A stretch of 64,000 nt of DNA from Narthecium ossifragum. Its lineage: Eukaryota > Streptophyta > Magnoliopsida > Dioscoreales > Nartheciaceae. Positions 38,217-51,550 of the stretch are shown piece by piece. The notes below the pieces were generated by a model, which searched no databases, had not been told where the DNA came from, and saw only the letters and a program-made list of their open reading frames with translations. The position numbers and the translations under genes were made by a program. The stretch lies in assembly GCA_963920575.1 (NCBI GenBank), contig OY986974.1:248001-312000 (forward strand). The letters are read 5' to 3'. The first letter of the stretch is position 1; each line of letters opens with the position of its first letter.

Positions 38217-41200
38217 TAGATTAACTATTAACTATTTCACTTTTTACTCTCCAAATTTCACTTTTTACCCTGCCTTTATTTACCTTTTTCATATCATTTT
38301 TTTATTTTCACTCCGACCTTTTTACTTCTAATTCTTACCATTACTACATTCCCTAATGCCCTATATACCTTGACGAATTTTGTAGACGAAATATAGTAGA
38401 TTAACAGTTAACTATTTCACTTGTTACTCTCCAAATTTCACTTTTTACCCTGCCTTTATTTACCTTTTCCATATCATTTTTTTGTTTTTCCTCCGGCCTT
38501 TTTACTTCTTATTTTTTTTCCATTACAACATTCCCTAATGCTCTATATACCTATACGGATTTTGTAGACGAAATATAGTAGATTAACTATTAACTATTTC
38601 ACTTTTTACTCTCCGAATTTCACTATTCACCCTGCCTTTATTTACCTTTCTCATATCATTTTTTTATTTTCACTCCGACCTTTTTACTTCTTATTTTTAC
38701 CATTACTACATTCTCTAATGCCCTATATACCAATACGGATTTTGTAGACGAAATATAATAGATTAACTATTAACTATTTCACTTGTTACTCTCCAAATTT
38801 CACTTTTTACCACGCCTTTATTTACCTTTTCCATATCATTTTTTTATTTTCACTCCGGCCTTTTTACTTCTTATTTTTACCATTACTACATTCCCTAATG
38901 CCCTATATACCTTGACGGATTTTGTAAACGAAATATAGTAGATTAACAATTAACTATTTCACTTGTTATTCTCCAAATTTAACTTTTTACCCTCCCTTTA
39001 TTTACCTTTTTCATTTCATTTTTTTATTTTCACTCCGACCTTTTTACTTCTTATTTTTACCATTACTACATTCCCTAATGCCCTATATACCTATACGAAT
39101 TTTGTAGACGAAATATAGTAGATTAACTATTAACTATTTCACTTGTTACTCTCCAAATTTCACTTTTTACCAAGCCTTTATTTACCTTTTTCATATCATT
39201 TTTTTATTTTCACTCTGACCTTTTTACTTCTTATTTTTACCATTACTACATTCCCTAATGCCCTATATACCTATACGGATTTTGTAGACGAAATATAGTA
39301 GATTAACTATTAACTATTTCACTTGTTACTCTCCAAATTTCACTTTTTACCCTGCCTTTATTTACCTTTTTCATATCATTTTTTTATTTTCACTCCGACC
39401 TTTTTACTTCTTATTTTTACCATTACTACATTCCCTAATGCCCTATATACCTTGACGGATTTTGTAAACGAAATATAGTAGATTAACAATTAACTATTTC
39501 ACTTGTTACTCTCCAAATTTCACTTTTTACCCTCCCTTTATTTACCTTTTTCATTTCATTTTTTTATTTTCACTCCGACCTTTTTACTTCTTATTTTTAC
39601 CATTACTACATTCCCTAATGCCCTATATACCTATACGAATTTTGTAGACGAAATATAGTAGATTAACTATTAACTATTTCACTTGTTACTCTCCAAATTT
39701 CACTTTTTACCATGCCTTTATTTACCTTTTTCATATCATTTTTTTATTTTCACTCTGACCTTTTTACTTCTTATTTTTACCATTACTACATTCCCTAATG
39801 CCCTATATACCTATACGGATTTTGTAGACGAAATATAGTAGATTAACAATTAACTATTTCACTTGTTACTCTCCAAATTTCACTTTTTACCCTGCCTTTA
39901 TTTACCTTTTCCATATCATTTTTTTTTTCCTCCGGCCTTTTTACTTCTTATTTTTTTTCCATTACTACATTCCCTAATGCTCTATATACCTATACGGATT
40001 TTGTAGACGAAATATAGTAGATTAACTATTAACTATTTCACTTTTTACTCTCCAAATTTCACTTTTTACCCTGCCTTTATTTACCTTTTTCATATCATTT
40101 TTTTATTTTCACTCCGACCTTTTTACTTCTTATTTTTACCATTACTACATTCCCTAATGCTCTATATACCTATACGGATTTTGTAGACGAAATATAGTAG
40201 ATTAACTATTAACTATTTCACTTTTTACTCTCCAAATTTCACTTTTTACCCTGCCTTTATTTACCTTTTTCATATCATTTTTTTATTTTCACTCCGACCT
40301 TTTTACTTCTTATTTTTACCATTACTACATTCCCTAATGCCCTATATACCTATACGGATTTTGTAGACGAAATATAGTAGATTAACTATTAACTATTTCA
40401 CTTGTTACTCTCAAAATTTCACTTTTTACCCTGCCTTTATTTACCTTTTTCATATCATTTTTTTATTTTCACTCCGACCTTTTTACTTCTTATTTTTACC
40501 ATTACTACATTCCCTAATGCTCTATATACCTATACGGATTTTGTAGACGAAATATAGTAGATTAACTATTAACTATTTCACTTTTTACTCTCCAAATTTC
40601 ACTTTTTACCCTGCCTTTATTTACCTTTTTCATATCATTTTTTTATTTTCACTCCGACCTTTTTACTTCTTATTTTTACCATTACTACATTCCCTAATGT
40701 CCTATATACCTATACGGATTTTGTAGACGAAATATAGTAGATTAACTATTAACTATTTCACTTGTTACTCTCAAAATTTCACTTTTTACCCTGCCTTTAT
40801 TTACCTTTTTCATATCATTTTTTTATTTTCACTCCGACCTTTTTACTTCTTATTTTTACCATTACTACATTCCCTAATGCCCTATATACCTATACGGATT
40901 TTCTAAACGAAATATAGTAGATTAACTATTAACTATTTCACTTGTTACTCACCAAATTTCACTTTTTACCATGCCTTTATTTACCCTTTTCATATCATTT
41001 TTTTATTTTCACTCCGACCTTTTTACTTCTTATTTTTACCATTACTACATTCCCTAATGCCCTATATACCTTGACGGATTTTGTAAACGAAATATAGTAG
41101 ATTAACAATTAACTATTTCACTTGTTACTCTCCAAATTTCACTTTTTACCCTGCCTTTATTTACCTTTTCCATATCATTTTTTTTTTTCCTCCGGCCTTT

Positions 41201-41457
41201 TTACTTCTTATTTTTTTTCCATTACTACATTCCCTAATGCTCTATATACCTATACGGATTTTGTAGACGAAATATAGTAGATTAACTATTAACTATTTCA
41301 CCTTTTACTCTCCAAATTTCACTTTTCACCCTGCCTTTATTTACCTTTCTCATATCATTTTTTTATTTTCACTCCGACCTTTTTACTTCTTATTTTTAAC
41401 ATTACTACATTCCCTAATGCCCTATATACCTATACGAATTTTGTAGACGAAATATAG
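38217..41457 (+). repeat. B2 18-monomer repeat, copy 1 (3241 bp)
   Basis: Starts with a T2 monomer bearing TTCTAATTCTTACC and returns to the same type at 41458. Shared variants at the 3241-bp offset include CTCTCCGAATTTCAC, TTCTCTAATGCC, GAAATATAATAG and CTCCAAATTTAAC. The second copy is incomplete. Confidence 0.87.
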
Positions 41458-42719
41458 TAGATTAACTATTAACTATTTCACTTTTTACTCTCCAAATTTC
41501 ACTTTTTACCCTGCCTTTATTTACCTTTTTCATATCATTTTTTTCTTTTCACTCCGACCTTTTTACTTCTAATTCTTACCATTACTACATTCCCTAATGC
41601 CCTATATACCTTGACGGATTTTGTAGACGAAATATAGTAGATTAACAGTTAACTATTTCACTTGTTACTCTCCAAATTTCACTTTTTACCCTGCCTTTAT
41701 TTACCTTTTCCATATCATTTTTTTGTTTTTCCTCCGGCCTTTTTACTTCTTATTTTTTTTCCATTACAACATTCCCTAATGCTCTATATACCTATATGGA
41801 TTTTGTAGACGAAATATAGTAGATTAACTATTAACTATTTCACTTTTTACTCTCCGAATTTCACTTTTCACCCTGCCTTTATTTACCTTTCTCATATCAT
41901 TTTTTTATTTTCACTCCGACCTTTTTACTTCTTATTTTTACCATTACTACATTCTCTAATGCCCTATATACCTATACGGATTTTGTAGACGAAATATAAT
42001 AGATTAACTATTAACTATTTCACTTGTTACTCTCCAAATTTCACTTTTTACCATGCCTTTATTTACCTTTTCCATATCATTTTTTTATTTTCACTCCGGC
42101 CTTTTTACTTCTTATTTTTACCATTACTACATTCCCTAATGCCCTATATACCTTGACGGATTTTGTAAACGAAATATAGTAGATTAACAATTAACTATTT
42201 CACTTGTTACTCTCCAAATTTAACTTTTTACCCTCCCTTTATTTACCTTTTTCATTTCATTTTTTTATTTTCACTCCGACCTTTTTACTTCTTATTTTTA
42301 CCATTACTACATTCCCTAATGCCCTATATACCTATACGAATTTTGTAGACGAACTATAGTAGATTAACTATTAACTATTTCACTTGTTACTCTCCAAATT
42401 TCACTTTTTACCAAGCCTTTATTTACCTTTTTCATATCATTTTTTTATTTTCACTCTGACCTTTTTACTTCTTATTTTTACCATTACTACATTCCCTAAT
42501 GCCCTATATACCTATACGGATTTTGTAGACGAAATATAGTAGATTAACTATTAACTATTTCACTTGTTACTCTCCAAATTTCACTTTTTACCCTGCCTTT
42601 ATTTACCTTTTTCATATCATTTTTTTATTTTCACTCCGACCTTTTTACTTCTTATTTTTACCATTACTACATTCCCTAATGCCCTATATACCTTGACGGA
42701 TTTTGTAAACGAAATATAG
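41458..42719 (+). repeat. B2 18-monomer repeat, partial copy 2
   Basis: Follows copy 1 for seven monomers (T2, K2 and the CTCTCCGAATTTCAC monomer onwards). At 42720 it departs: the partner at 39479 has CCCTCCC with CATTTCATT, while this copy has CCCTGCC with TTCCATATC and the GTTTTTCCTCC segment. Confidence 0.85.
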
Positions 42720-43443
42720 TAGATTAACAATTAACTATTTCACTTGTTACTCTCCAAATTTCACTTTTTACCCTGCCTTTATTTACCTTTTCCATATCAT
42801 TTTTTTGTTTTTCCTCCGGCCTTTTTACTTCTTATTTTTTTTCCATTACTACATTCCCTAATGCTCTATATACCTATACGGATTTTGTAGACGAAATATA
42901 GTAGATTAACTATTAACTATTTCACTTTTTACTCTCCAAATTTCAACTTTCACCCTGCCTTTATTTACCTTTCTCATATCATTTTTTTATTTTCACTCCG
43001 ACCTTTTTACTTCTTATTTTTACCATTACTACATTCCCTAATGCCCTATATACCTATACGGATTTTGTAGACGAAATATAGTAGATTAACTATTAACTAT
43101 TTCACTTGTTACTCTCCAAATTTCACTTTTTACCCTGCCTTTATTTACCTTTTTCATATCATTTTTTTATTTTCACTCCGACCTTTTTACTTCTTATTTT
43201 TACCATTACTACATTCCCTAATGCCCTATATACCTTGACGGATTTTGTAAATGAAATATAGTAGATTAAGAATTAACTATTTCACTTGTTACTCTCCAAA
43301 TTTCACTTTTTACACTGCCTTTATTCACCTTTTCCATATCATTTTTTTGTTTTTCCTCCGGCCTTTTTACTTCTTATTTTTTTTTCATTACTACATTCCC
43401 TAATGCCCTATATACCTATACGGATTTTGTAGACGAAATATAG

Positions 43444-44167
43444 TAGATTAACTATTAACTATTTCACTTTTTACTCTCCAAATTTCACTTTTTACCCTGC
43501 CTTTATTTACCTTTTTCATATCATTTTTTTATTTTCACTCCGACCTTTTTACTTCTTATTTTTACCATTACTACATTCCCTAATGCCCTATATACCTATA
43601 CGGATTTTGTAGACGAAATATAGTAGATTAACTATTAACTATTTAACTTTTTACTCCCCAAATTTCACTTTTTACCCTGCCTTTATTTACCTTTTCCATA
43701 TCATTTTTTTGTTTTTCCTCCGGCCTTTTTACTTCTTATTTTTTTTTCATTACTACATTCCCTAATGCCCTATATACCTATACGGATTTTGTAGACGAAA
43801 TATAGTAGATTAACTATTAACTATTTCCATTTTTACTCTTCAAATTTCACTTTTCTCCCTGCCTTTATTTACCTTTCTCATATCATTTTTTTATTTCCAC
43901 TCTGACCTTTTTACTTTTTATTTTTACCATTACTACATTCCCTAATGCCCTATATACCTATACGGATTTTGTAGACGAAATATAGTAGATTAACTATTAA
44001 CTATTTCACTTGTTACTCTCCAAATTTCACTTTTTACCCTGCCTTTATTTACCTTTTCCATATCATTTTTTTGTTTTTCCTCCGGCCTTTTTACTTCTTA
44101 TTTTTTTTCCACTACTACATTCCCTAATGCCCTATATACCTATACGGATTTGGTAGACGAAATATAG
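43444..44167 (+). repeat. 724-bp duplicated block, left copy
   Basis: Four monomers that recur at 47936-48659, offset 4492 bp. The set includes an unusual monomer with CTATTTAACTTTTTACTCCCC and one with CTATTTCCATTTTTACTCTTC and TTTTCTCCCTG. By eye the only clear difference is one T-to-C change (TTATTTCCAC here, TTATTTTCAC in the partner, near 43897). Confidence 0.9.
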
Positions 44168-45067
44168 TAGATTAACTAATAACTATTTCACTTTTTACTC
44201 TCAAAATTTCACTTTTTACCCTCCCTTTATTTACCTTTTTCATTTCATTTTTTTTTTTCACTCCGACCTTTTTACTTCTTATTTTTACCATTACTACATT
44301 CCCTAATGCCCTATATACCTATACGAATTTTGTAAACGAAATATAGTAGATTAACTATTAACTATTTCACTTGTTACTCTCCAAATTTCACTTTTCACCC
44401 TGCCTTTATTTACCTTTCTCATATCATTTTTTTATTTTCACTCCGACCTTTTTACTTCTTATTTTTACCATTACTACATTCCCTAATGCCCTATATACCT
44501 ATACGGATTTTGTAGACGAAATATAGTAGATTAACTATTAACTATTTCACTTTTTACTCTCCAAATTTCACTTTTTACCCTCCCTTTATTTACCTTTTTC
44601 ATTTCATTTTTTTATTTTCACTCCGACCTTTTTACTTCTTATTTTTACCATTACTACATTCCCTAATGCCCTATATACCTATACGAATTTTGTAGACGAA
44701 ATATAGTAGATTTTTCTATTAACTATTTCACTTGTTACTCTCCAAATTTCACTTTTTACCATGCCTTTATTTACCTTTTTCATGTCATTTTTTTATTTTC
44801 ACTCCGACCTTTTTAGTACTTATTTTTACCATTACTACATTCCCTAATGCCCTATATACCTATACGGATTTTCTAGACGAAATATAGTAGATTAACTATT
44901 AACTATTTCATTTTTTACTCTCCAAATTTAACTTTTTACCCTGCCTTTATTTACCTTTTTCATATCATTTTTTTATTTTCACTCCGACCTTTTTACTACT
45001 TCTTTCTTCCATTACTACATTCCCTAATGCCCTATATACCTAAACGGATTTGGTAGACGAAATATAG

Positions 45068-46320
45068 TAGCTTAACTATTAACTATTTCACTTTTTACTC
45101 TCCAAATTTCACTTTTTACCCTGCCTTTATTTACCTTTTTCATATCATTTTTTAATTTTTACTCCGACCTTTTTACTTCTTCTTTCTTCCATTACTACAT
45201 TCACTAATGCCCTATATACCTATACGGATTTTGTAGACGAAATATAGTAATTTAACTATTAACTATTTCACTTTTTACTCTCCAAATTTCACTTTTTACC
45301 CTGCCATTATTTACCTTTTCCATATCATTTTTTTGTTTTTCCTCCGGCCTTTTTACTTCTTATTTTTTTTCGATTACTGCCCTATATACCTATACGGATC
45401 TCATAGACGAAATATAGTGGATTAACTACTAACTATTTCACTTTTTACTCTCAAAATTTCACTTTTTACCCAGCCTTTATTTACCTTTTTCATATCATTT
45501 TTTTATTTTCACTCCGACCTTTTTACTTCTTATTTTTACCATTACTACATTCCCTAATGCTCTATATAGCTATGCGGATTTTGTAGACAAAATATAGTAG
45601 ATTAACTATTGACTATTTCACTTTTTACTCTCCAAATTTCACTTTTTACCCTGCCTTTATTTACCTTTTTCATATCATTTTTTTATTTTCACTCTGACCT
45701 TTTTACTTCTTATTTTTTTATCATTACTACATTCCCTAATGCCCTATATACCTATACGGATTTGGTAGACGAAATATAGTAGATTAACTATTAACTATTT
45801 CACTTTTTACTCTCCAAATTTCACTTTTTACCCTGCCTTTATTTACCTTTTTCAAATCATTTTTTTATTTTCACTCCGACCTTTTTACTTCTTATTTTTT
45901 TACCATTACTACATTCCCTAATGCCCTATATACCTATACGGATTTTGTAGACGAAATATAGTAGATTAACTATTAACTATTTCACTTTTTACTCTCCAAA
46001 TTTCACTTTTTACCCTGCCTTTATTTACCTTTTTCATATCATTTTTTTATTTTCACTCCGACCTTTTTACTTTTTATTTTTACCATTACTACATTTCCTA
46101 ATGCCCTATATACCCATACGGATTTTGTAGACGAAATATAGTAGATTAACTATTAACTATTTCACTTGTTACTCTCCAAATTTCACTTTTTACCATGCCT
46201 ATATTTACCTTTTCATATCATTTTTTTATTTTCACTCCGACCTTTTTACTTCTTATTTTTACCATTACTACATTCCCTAATGCCCTATATACCTATACGG
46301 ATTTTGTAGACGAAATATAG
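45068..46320 (+). repeat. 7-monomer tandem unit of 1253 bp, copy 1
   Basis: Monomers start at 45068, 45248, 45418, 45598, 45780, 45962 and 46142, with lengths 180, 170, 180, 182, 182, 180 and 179, which sum to exactly 1253. The 170-bp member has lost the 12-base ACATTCCCTAAT segment, reading GATTACTGCCC, and has GATCTCATAGACG in place of GATTTTGTAGACG. The 179-bp member has CCTATATTTACCTTTTCAT. The identical layout follows at once in copy 2. Confidence 0.92.
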
Positions 46321-47573
46321 TAGATTAACTATTAACTATTTCACTTTTTACTCTCCAAATTTCACTTTTTACCCTGCCTTTATTTACCTTTTTCATATCA
46401 TTTTTTAATTTTTACTCCGACCTTTTTACTTCTTCTTTCTTCCATTACTACATTCACTAATGCCCTATATACCTATACGGATTTTGTAGACGAAATATAG
46501 TAATTTAACTATTAACTATTTCACTTTTTACTCTCCAAATTTCACTTTTTACCCTGCCATTATTTACCTTTTCCATATCATTTTTTTGTTTTTCCTCCGG
46601 CCTTTTTACTTCTTATTTTTTTTCCATTACTGCCCTATATACCTATACGGATCTTATAGACGAAATATAGTGGATTAACTACTAACTATTTCACTTTTTA
46701 CTCTCAAAATTTCACTTTTTACCCTGCCTTTATTTACCTTTTTCATATCATTTTTTTATTTTCACTCCGACCTTTTTGCTTCTTATTTTTACCATTACTA
46801 CATTCCCTAATGCTCTATATACCTATGCGGATTTTGTAGACAAAATATAGTAGATTAACTATTGACTATTTCAATTTTTACTCTCCAAATTTCACTTTTT
46901 ACCCTGCCTTTATTTACCTTTTTCATATCATTTTTTTATTTTCACTCTGACCTTTTAACTTCTTATTTTTTTATCATTACTACATTCCCTAATGCCCTAT
47001 ATACCTATACGGATTTGGTAGACGAAATATAGTAGATTAACTATTAACTATTTCACTTTTTACTCTCCAAATTTCACTTTTTACCCTGCCTTTATTTACC
47101 TTTTTCAAATCATTTTTTTATTTTCACTCCGACCTTTTTACTTCTTATTTTTTTACCATTACTACATTCCCTAATGCCCTATATACCTATACGGATTTTG
47201 TAGACGAAATATAGTAGATTAACTATTAACTATTTCACTTTTTACTCTCCAAATTTCACTTTTTACCCTGCCTTTATTTACCTTTTTCATATCATTTTTT
47301 TATTTTCACTCCGACCTTTTTACTTTTTATTTTTACCATTACTACATTTCCTAATGCCCTATATACCCATACGGATTTTGTAGACGAAATATAGTAGATT
47401 AACTATTAACTATTTCACTTGTTACTCTCCAAATTTCACTTTTTACCATGCCTATATTTACCTTTTCATATCATTTTTTTATTTTCACTCCGACCTTTTT
47501 ACTTCTTATTTTTACCATTACTACATTCCCTAATGCCCTATATACCTATACGGATTTTGTAGACGAAATATAG
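46321..47573 (+). repeat. 7-monomer tandem unit of 1253 bp, copy 2
   Basis: Same seven monomers in the same order, including the 12-bp-deleted member (CATTACTGCCC near 46625) and the 179-bp member. Visible point differences from copy 1 include GATCTTATAGACG for GATCTCATAGACG, CTTTTTGCTTC for CTTTTTACTTC near 46778 and CCTTTTAAC for CCTTTTTAC near 46951. Conservation of all length variants makes this a recent tandem duplication. Confidence 0.92.
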
Positions 47574-47935
47574 TAGATTAACTATTAACTATTTCACTTT
47601 TTACTCTCCAAATTTCACTTTTTACCCTGCCTTTATTTACCTTTTTCATATCATTTTTTTATTTTCACTCCGACCTTTTTACTTCTTATTTTTTTACCAT
47701 TACTACATTCCCTAATGCCCTATATACCTAAACGGATTTGGTAGACGAAATATAGTAGATTAACTATTAACTATTTCACTTTTTACTCTCCAAATTTCAC
47801 TTTTTACCCTGCCTTTATTTACCTTTTTCATATCATTTTTTTATTTTTACTCCGACCTTTTTACTTCTGCTTTCTACCATTACTACATTCCCTAATGCCC
47901 TATATACCTATACGGATTTTGTAGACGAAATATAG

Positions 47936-48659
47936 TAGATTAACTATTAACTATTTCACTTTTTACTCTCCAAATTTCACTTTTTACCCTGCCTTTATTT
48001 ACCTTTTTCATATCATTTTTTTATTTTCACTCCGACCTTTTTACTTCTTATTTTTACCATTACTACATTCCCTAATGCCCTATATACCTATACGGATTTT
48101 GTAGACGAAATATAGTAGATTAACTATTAACTATTTAACTTTTTACTCCCCAAATTTCACTTTTTACCCTGCCTTTATTTACCTTTTCCATATCATTTTT
48201 TTGTTTTTCCTCCGGCCTTTTTACTTCTTATTTTTTTTTCATTACTACATTCCCTAATGCCCTATATACCTATACGGATTTTGTAGACGAAATATAGTAG
48301 ATTAACTATTAACTATTTCCATTTTTACTCTTCAAATTTCACTTTTCTCCCTGCCTTTATTTACCTTTCTCATATCATTTTTTTATTTTCACTCTGACCT
48401 TTTTACTTTTTATTTTTACCATTACTACATTCCCTAATGCCCTATATACCTATACGGATTTTGTAGACGAAATATAGTAGATTAACTATTAACTATTTCA
48501 CTTGTTACTCTCCAAATTTCACTTTTTACCCTGCCTTTATTTACCTTTTCCATATCATTTTTTTGTTTTTCCTCCGGCCTTTTTACTTCTTATTTTTTTT
48601 CCACTACTACATTCCCTAATGCCCTATATACCTATACGGATTTGGTAGACGAAATATAG
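47936..48659 (+). repeat. 724-bp duplicated block, right copy
   Basis: Partner of 43444-44167. The monomer before it differs between the copies: here a CTTCTGCTTTC monomer, there a K2-like monomer. After 48659 both continue with a CCCTCCC, CATTTCATT monomer that has diverged more, so the right edge of homology may lie one monomer further. Confidence 0.9.
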
Positions 48660-51550
48660 TAGATTAACTATTAACTATTTCACTTTTTACTCTCCAAATT
48701 TCACTTTCTACCCTCCCATTATTTACCTTTTTCATTTCATTTTTTTATTTTCACTCCGACCTTTTTACTTCTTATTTTTACCATTACTACATTCCCTAAT
48801 GCCCTATATACCTATACGGATTTTGTAGACGAAATATAGTAGATTAACTATTAACTATTTCACTTTTTACTATCCAAATTTCACTTTTTACCCTGCCTTT
48901 ATTTACCTTTTTCATATCATTTTTTTATTTTCACTCCGACCTTTTTACTTTTTATTTTTACCATTACTACATTTCCAAATGCCCTATATACCTATACGGA
49001 TTTTGTAGACGAAATATAGTAGATTAACTATTAACTATTTCACTTGTTACTCTCCAAATTTCACTTTTTACCATGCCTATATTTACCTTTTTCATATCAT
49101 TTTTTTATTTTCACTCCGACCTTTTTACTTCTTATTTTTACCATTACTACATTCCCTAATGCCCTATATACCTATACGGATTTTGTAGACGAAATGTAGC
49201 AGATTAACTATTAACTATTTCACTTTTTACTCTCCAAATTTCACTTTTTACCATGCCTATATTTACCTTTTTCATATCATTTTTTTATTTTCACTCCGAC
49301 CTTTTTACTTCTTATTTTTACCATTACTACATTCCCTAATGCCCTATATAGCTATACGGATTTTGTAGACGAAATATAGTAGATTAACTATTAACTATTT
49401 CACTTTTTACTCTCCAAATTTCACTTTTTACCCTGCCTTTATTTACCTTTTTCATATCATTTTTTTATTTTCACTCCGACCTTTTTACTTCTTATTTTTT
49501 TTTACCATTACTACATTCCCTAATGCCCTATATACCTAAACGGATTTGGTAGACGAAATATAGTAGATTAACTATTAACTATTTCACTTTTTACTCTCCA
49601 AATTTCACTTTTTACCCTGCCTTTATTTACCTTTTTCATATCATTTTTTTATTTTTATTCCGACCTTTTTACTTCTGCTTTCTACCATTACTACATTCAC
49701 TAATGCCCTATATACCTATACGGATTTTGTAGACGAAATATAGTAGATTAACTATTAACTATTTCACTTTTTACTCTCCAAATTTCAATTTTTACCCTGC
49801 CTTTATTTACCTTTTTCATATCATTTTTTTATTTTCACTCTGACCTTTTTACTTCTTATTTTTTTACCATTACTACATTCCCTAATGCCCTATATACCTA
49901 TACGGATTTGGTAGACGAAATATAGTAGATTAACTATTAACTATTTCACTTTTTACTCTCCAAATTTCACTTTTTACCCTGCCTTTATTTACCTTTTTCA
50001 TATCATTTTTTTATTTTCACTCCGACCTTTTTACTTCTTATTTTTTTACCATTACTACATTCCCTAATGCCCTATATACCTAAACGGATTTGGTAGACGA
50101 AATATAGTAGATTAACTATTAACTATTTCACTTTTTACTCTCCAAATTTCACTTTTTACCCTGCCTTTATTTACCTTTTTCATATCATTTTTTTATTTTT
50201 ATTCCGACCTTTTTACTTCTGCTTTCTACCATTACTACATTCACTAATGCCCTATATACCTATACGGATTTTGTAGACGAAATATAGTAGATTAACTATT
50301 AACTATTTCACTTTTTACTCTCAAAATTTCACTTTTTACCCTGCCTTTATTGACCTTTTCCATATCATTTTTTTGTTTTTCCTCCGGCCTTTTTACTTCT
50401 TATTTTTTTTCCATTACTACATTCCCTAATGCCCTATATACCTATCTGGATTTTGTAGACGAAATATTGTAGATTAACTATTAACTATTTCACTTTTTAC
50501 TCTCCAAATTTCACTTTTTACCCTGCCTTTATTTACCTTTTTCATATCATTTTTTTATTTTCACTCCGACCTTTTTACTTTTTATTTTTACCATTACTAC
50601 ATTCCCTAATGCCCTATATACCTATACGGATTTTGTAGACGAAATATAGTAGATTAACTATTAACTATTTCACTTTTTACTATCCAAATTTCACTTTTTA
50701 CCCTGCCTTTATTTACCTTTTTCATATCATTTTTTTATTTTCACTCCGACCTTTTTACTTTTTATTTTTACCATTACTACATTTCCAAATGCCCTATATA
50801 CCTATACGGATTTTGTAGACGAAATGTAGCAGATTAACTATTAACTATTTCACTTTTTACTCTCCAAATTTCACTTTTTACCATGCCTATATTTACCTTT
50901 TCATATCATTTTTTTATTTTCACTCCGACCTTTTTACTTCTTATTTTTACCATTACTACATTCCCTAATGCCCTATATACCTATACGGATTTTGTAGACG
51001 AAATATAGTAGATTAACTATTAACTATTTCACTTTTTACTCTCCAAATTTCACTTTTTACCCTGCCTTTATTTACCTTTTTCATATCATTTTTTTATTTT
51101 CACTCCGACCTTTTTACTTCTTATTTTTTTACCATTACTACATTCCCTAATGCCCTATATACCTAAACGGATTTGGTAGACGAAATATAGTAGATTAACT
51201 ATTAACTATTTCACTTTTTACTCTCCAAATTTCACTTTTTACCCTGCCTTTATTTACCTTTTTCATATCATTTTTTTATTTTCACTCCGACCTTTTTACT
51301 TCTGCTTTCTACCATTACTACATTCCCTAATGCCCTATATACCTATACGGATTTTGTAGACGAAATATAGTAGATTAACTATTAACTATTTCACTTTTTA
51401 CTCTCCAAATTTCACTTTTTACCCTGCCTTTATTTACCTTTTTCATATCATTTTTTTATTTTCACTCCGACCTTTTTACTTCTTATTTTTACCATTACTA
51501 CATTCCCTAATGCCCTATATACCTATACGGATTTTGTAGACGAAATATAG

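Larger units (their letters stand above)
35337..43443 (+). repeat. Satellite domain B2
   Basis: Related to B1 but with added monomer types: TTAACAGTTAAC with TTTTTGTTTTTCCTCC (K2, 35517, 182 bp), ATTCTCTAATGCC (near 35832), CCCTCCCTTTATTTACC with CATTTCATT and TACGAATTTTG (36059), CACTCTGACC (36239), and TTCTAATTTTTACC or TTCTAATTCTTACC with TTGACG (T2). G, G' and V' of B1 are absent. The K2 mark appears near 35525, 38405 and 41646, spacings of 2880 bp (16 monomers) and 3241 bp (18 monomers plus one base). Monomers at 42720-43443 are transitional to domain C. Confidence 0.87.
43444..51550 (+). repeat. Satellite domain C
   Basis: Marked by GATTTGGTAGACG, by two extra T before ACCATTAC (182-bp monomers), by TATACCTAAACGG, by CTTCTGCTTTCTACC (near 47864, 49673, 50216 and 51299) and by ACATTTCC variants. 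P-type monomers and ACCTTGACGG, frequent in B1 and B2, are absent. Internal repeats include a 724-bp duplication, a 1253-bp tandem pair, and a two-monomer unit pairing the TAAACGG monomer with a CTTCTGCTTTC monomer, seen near 47.6, 49.4, 50.0 and 51.1 kb. Confidence 0.85.
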
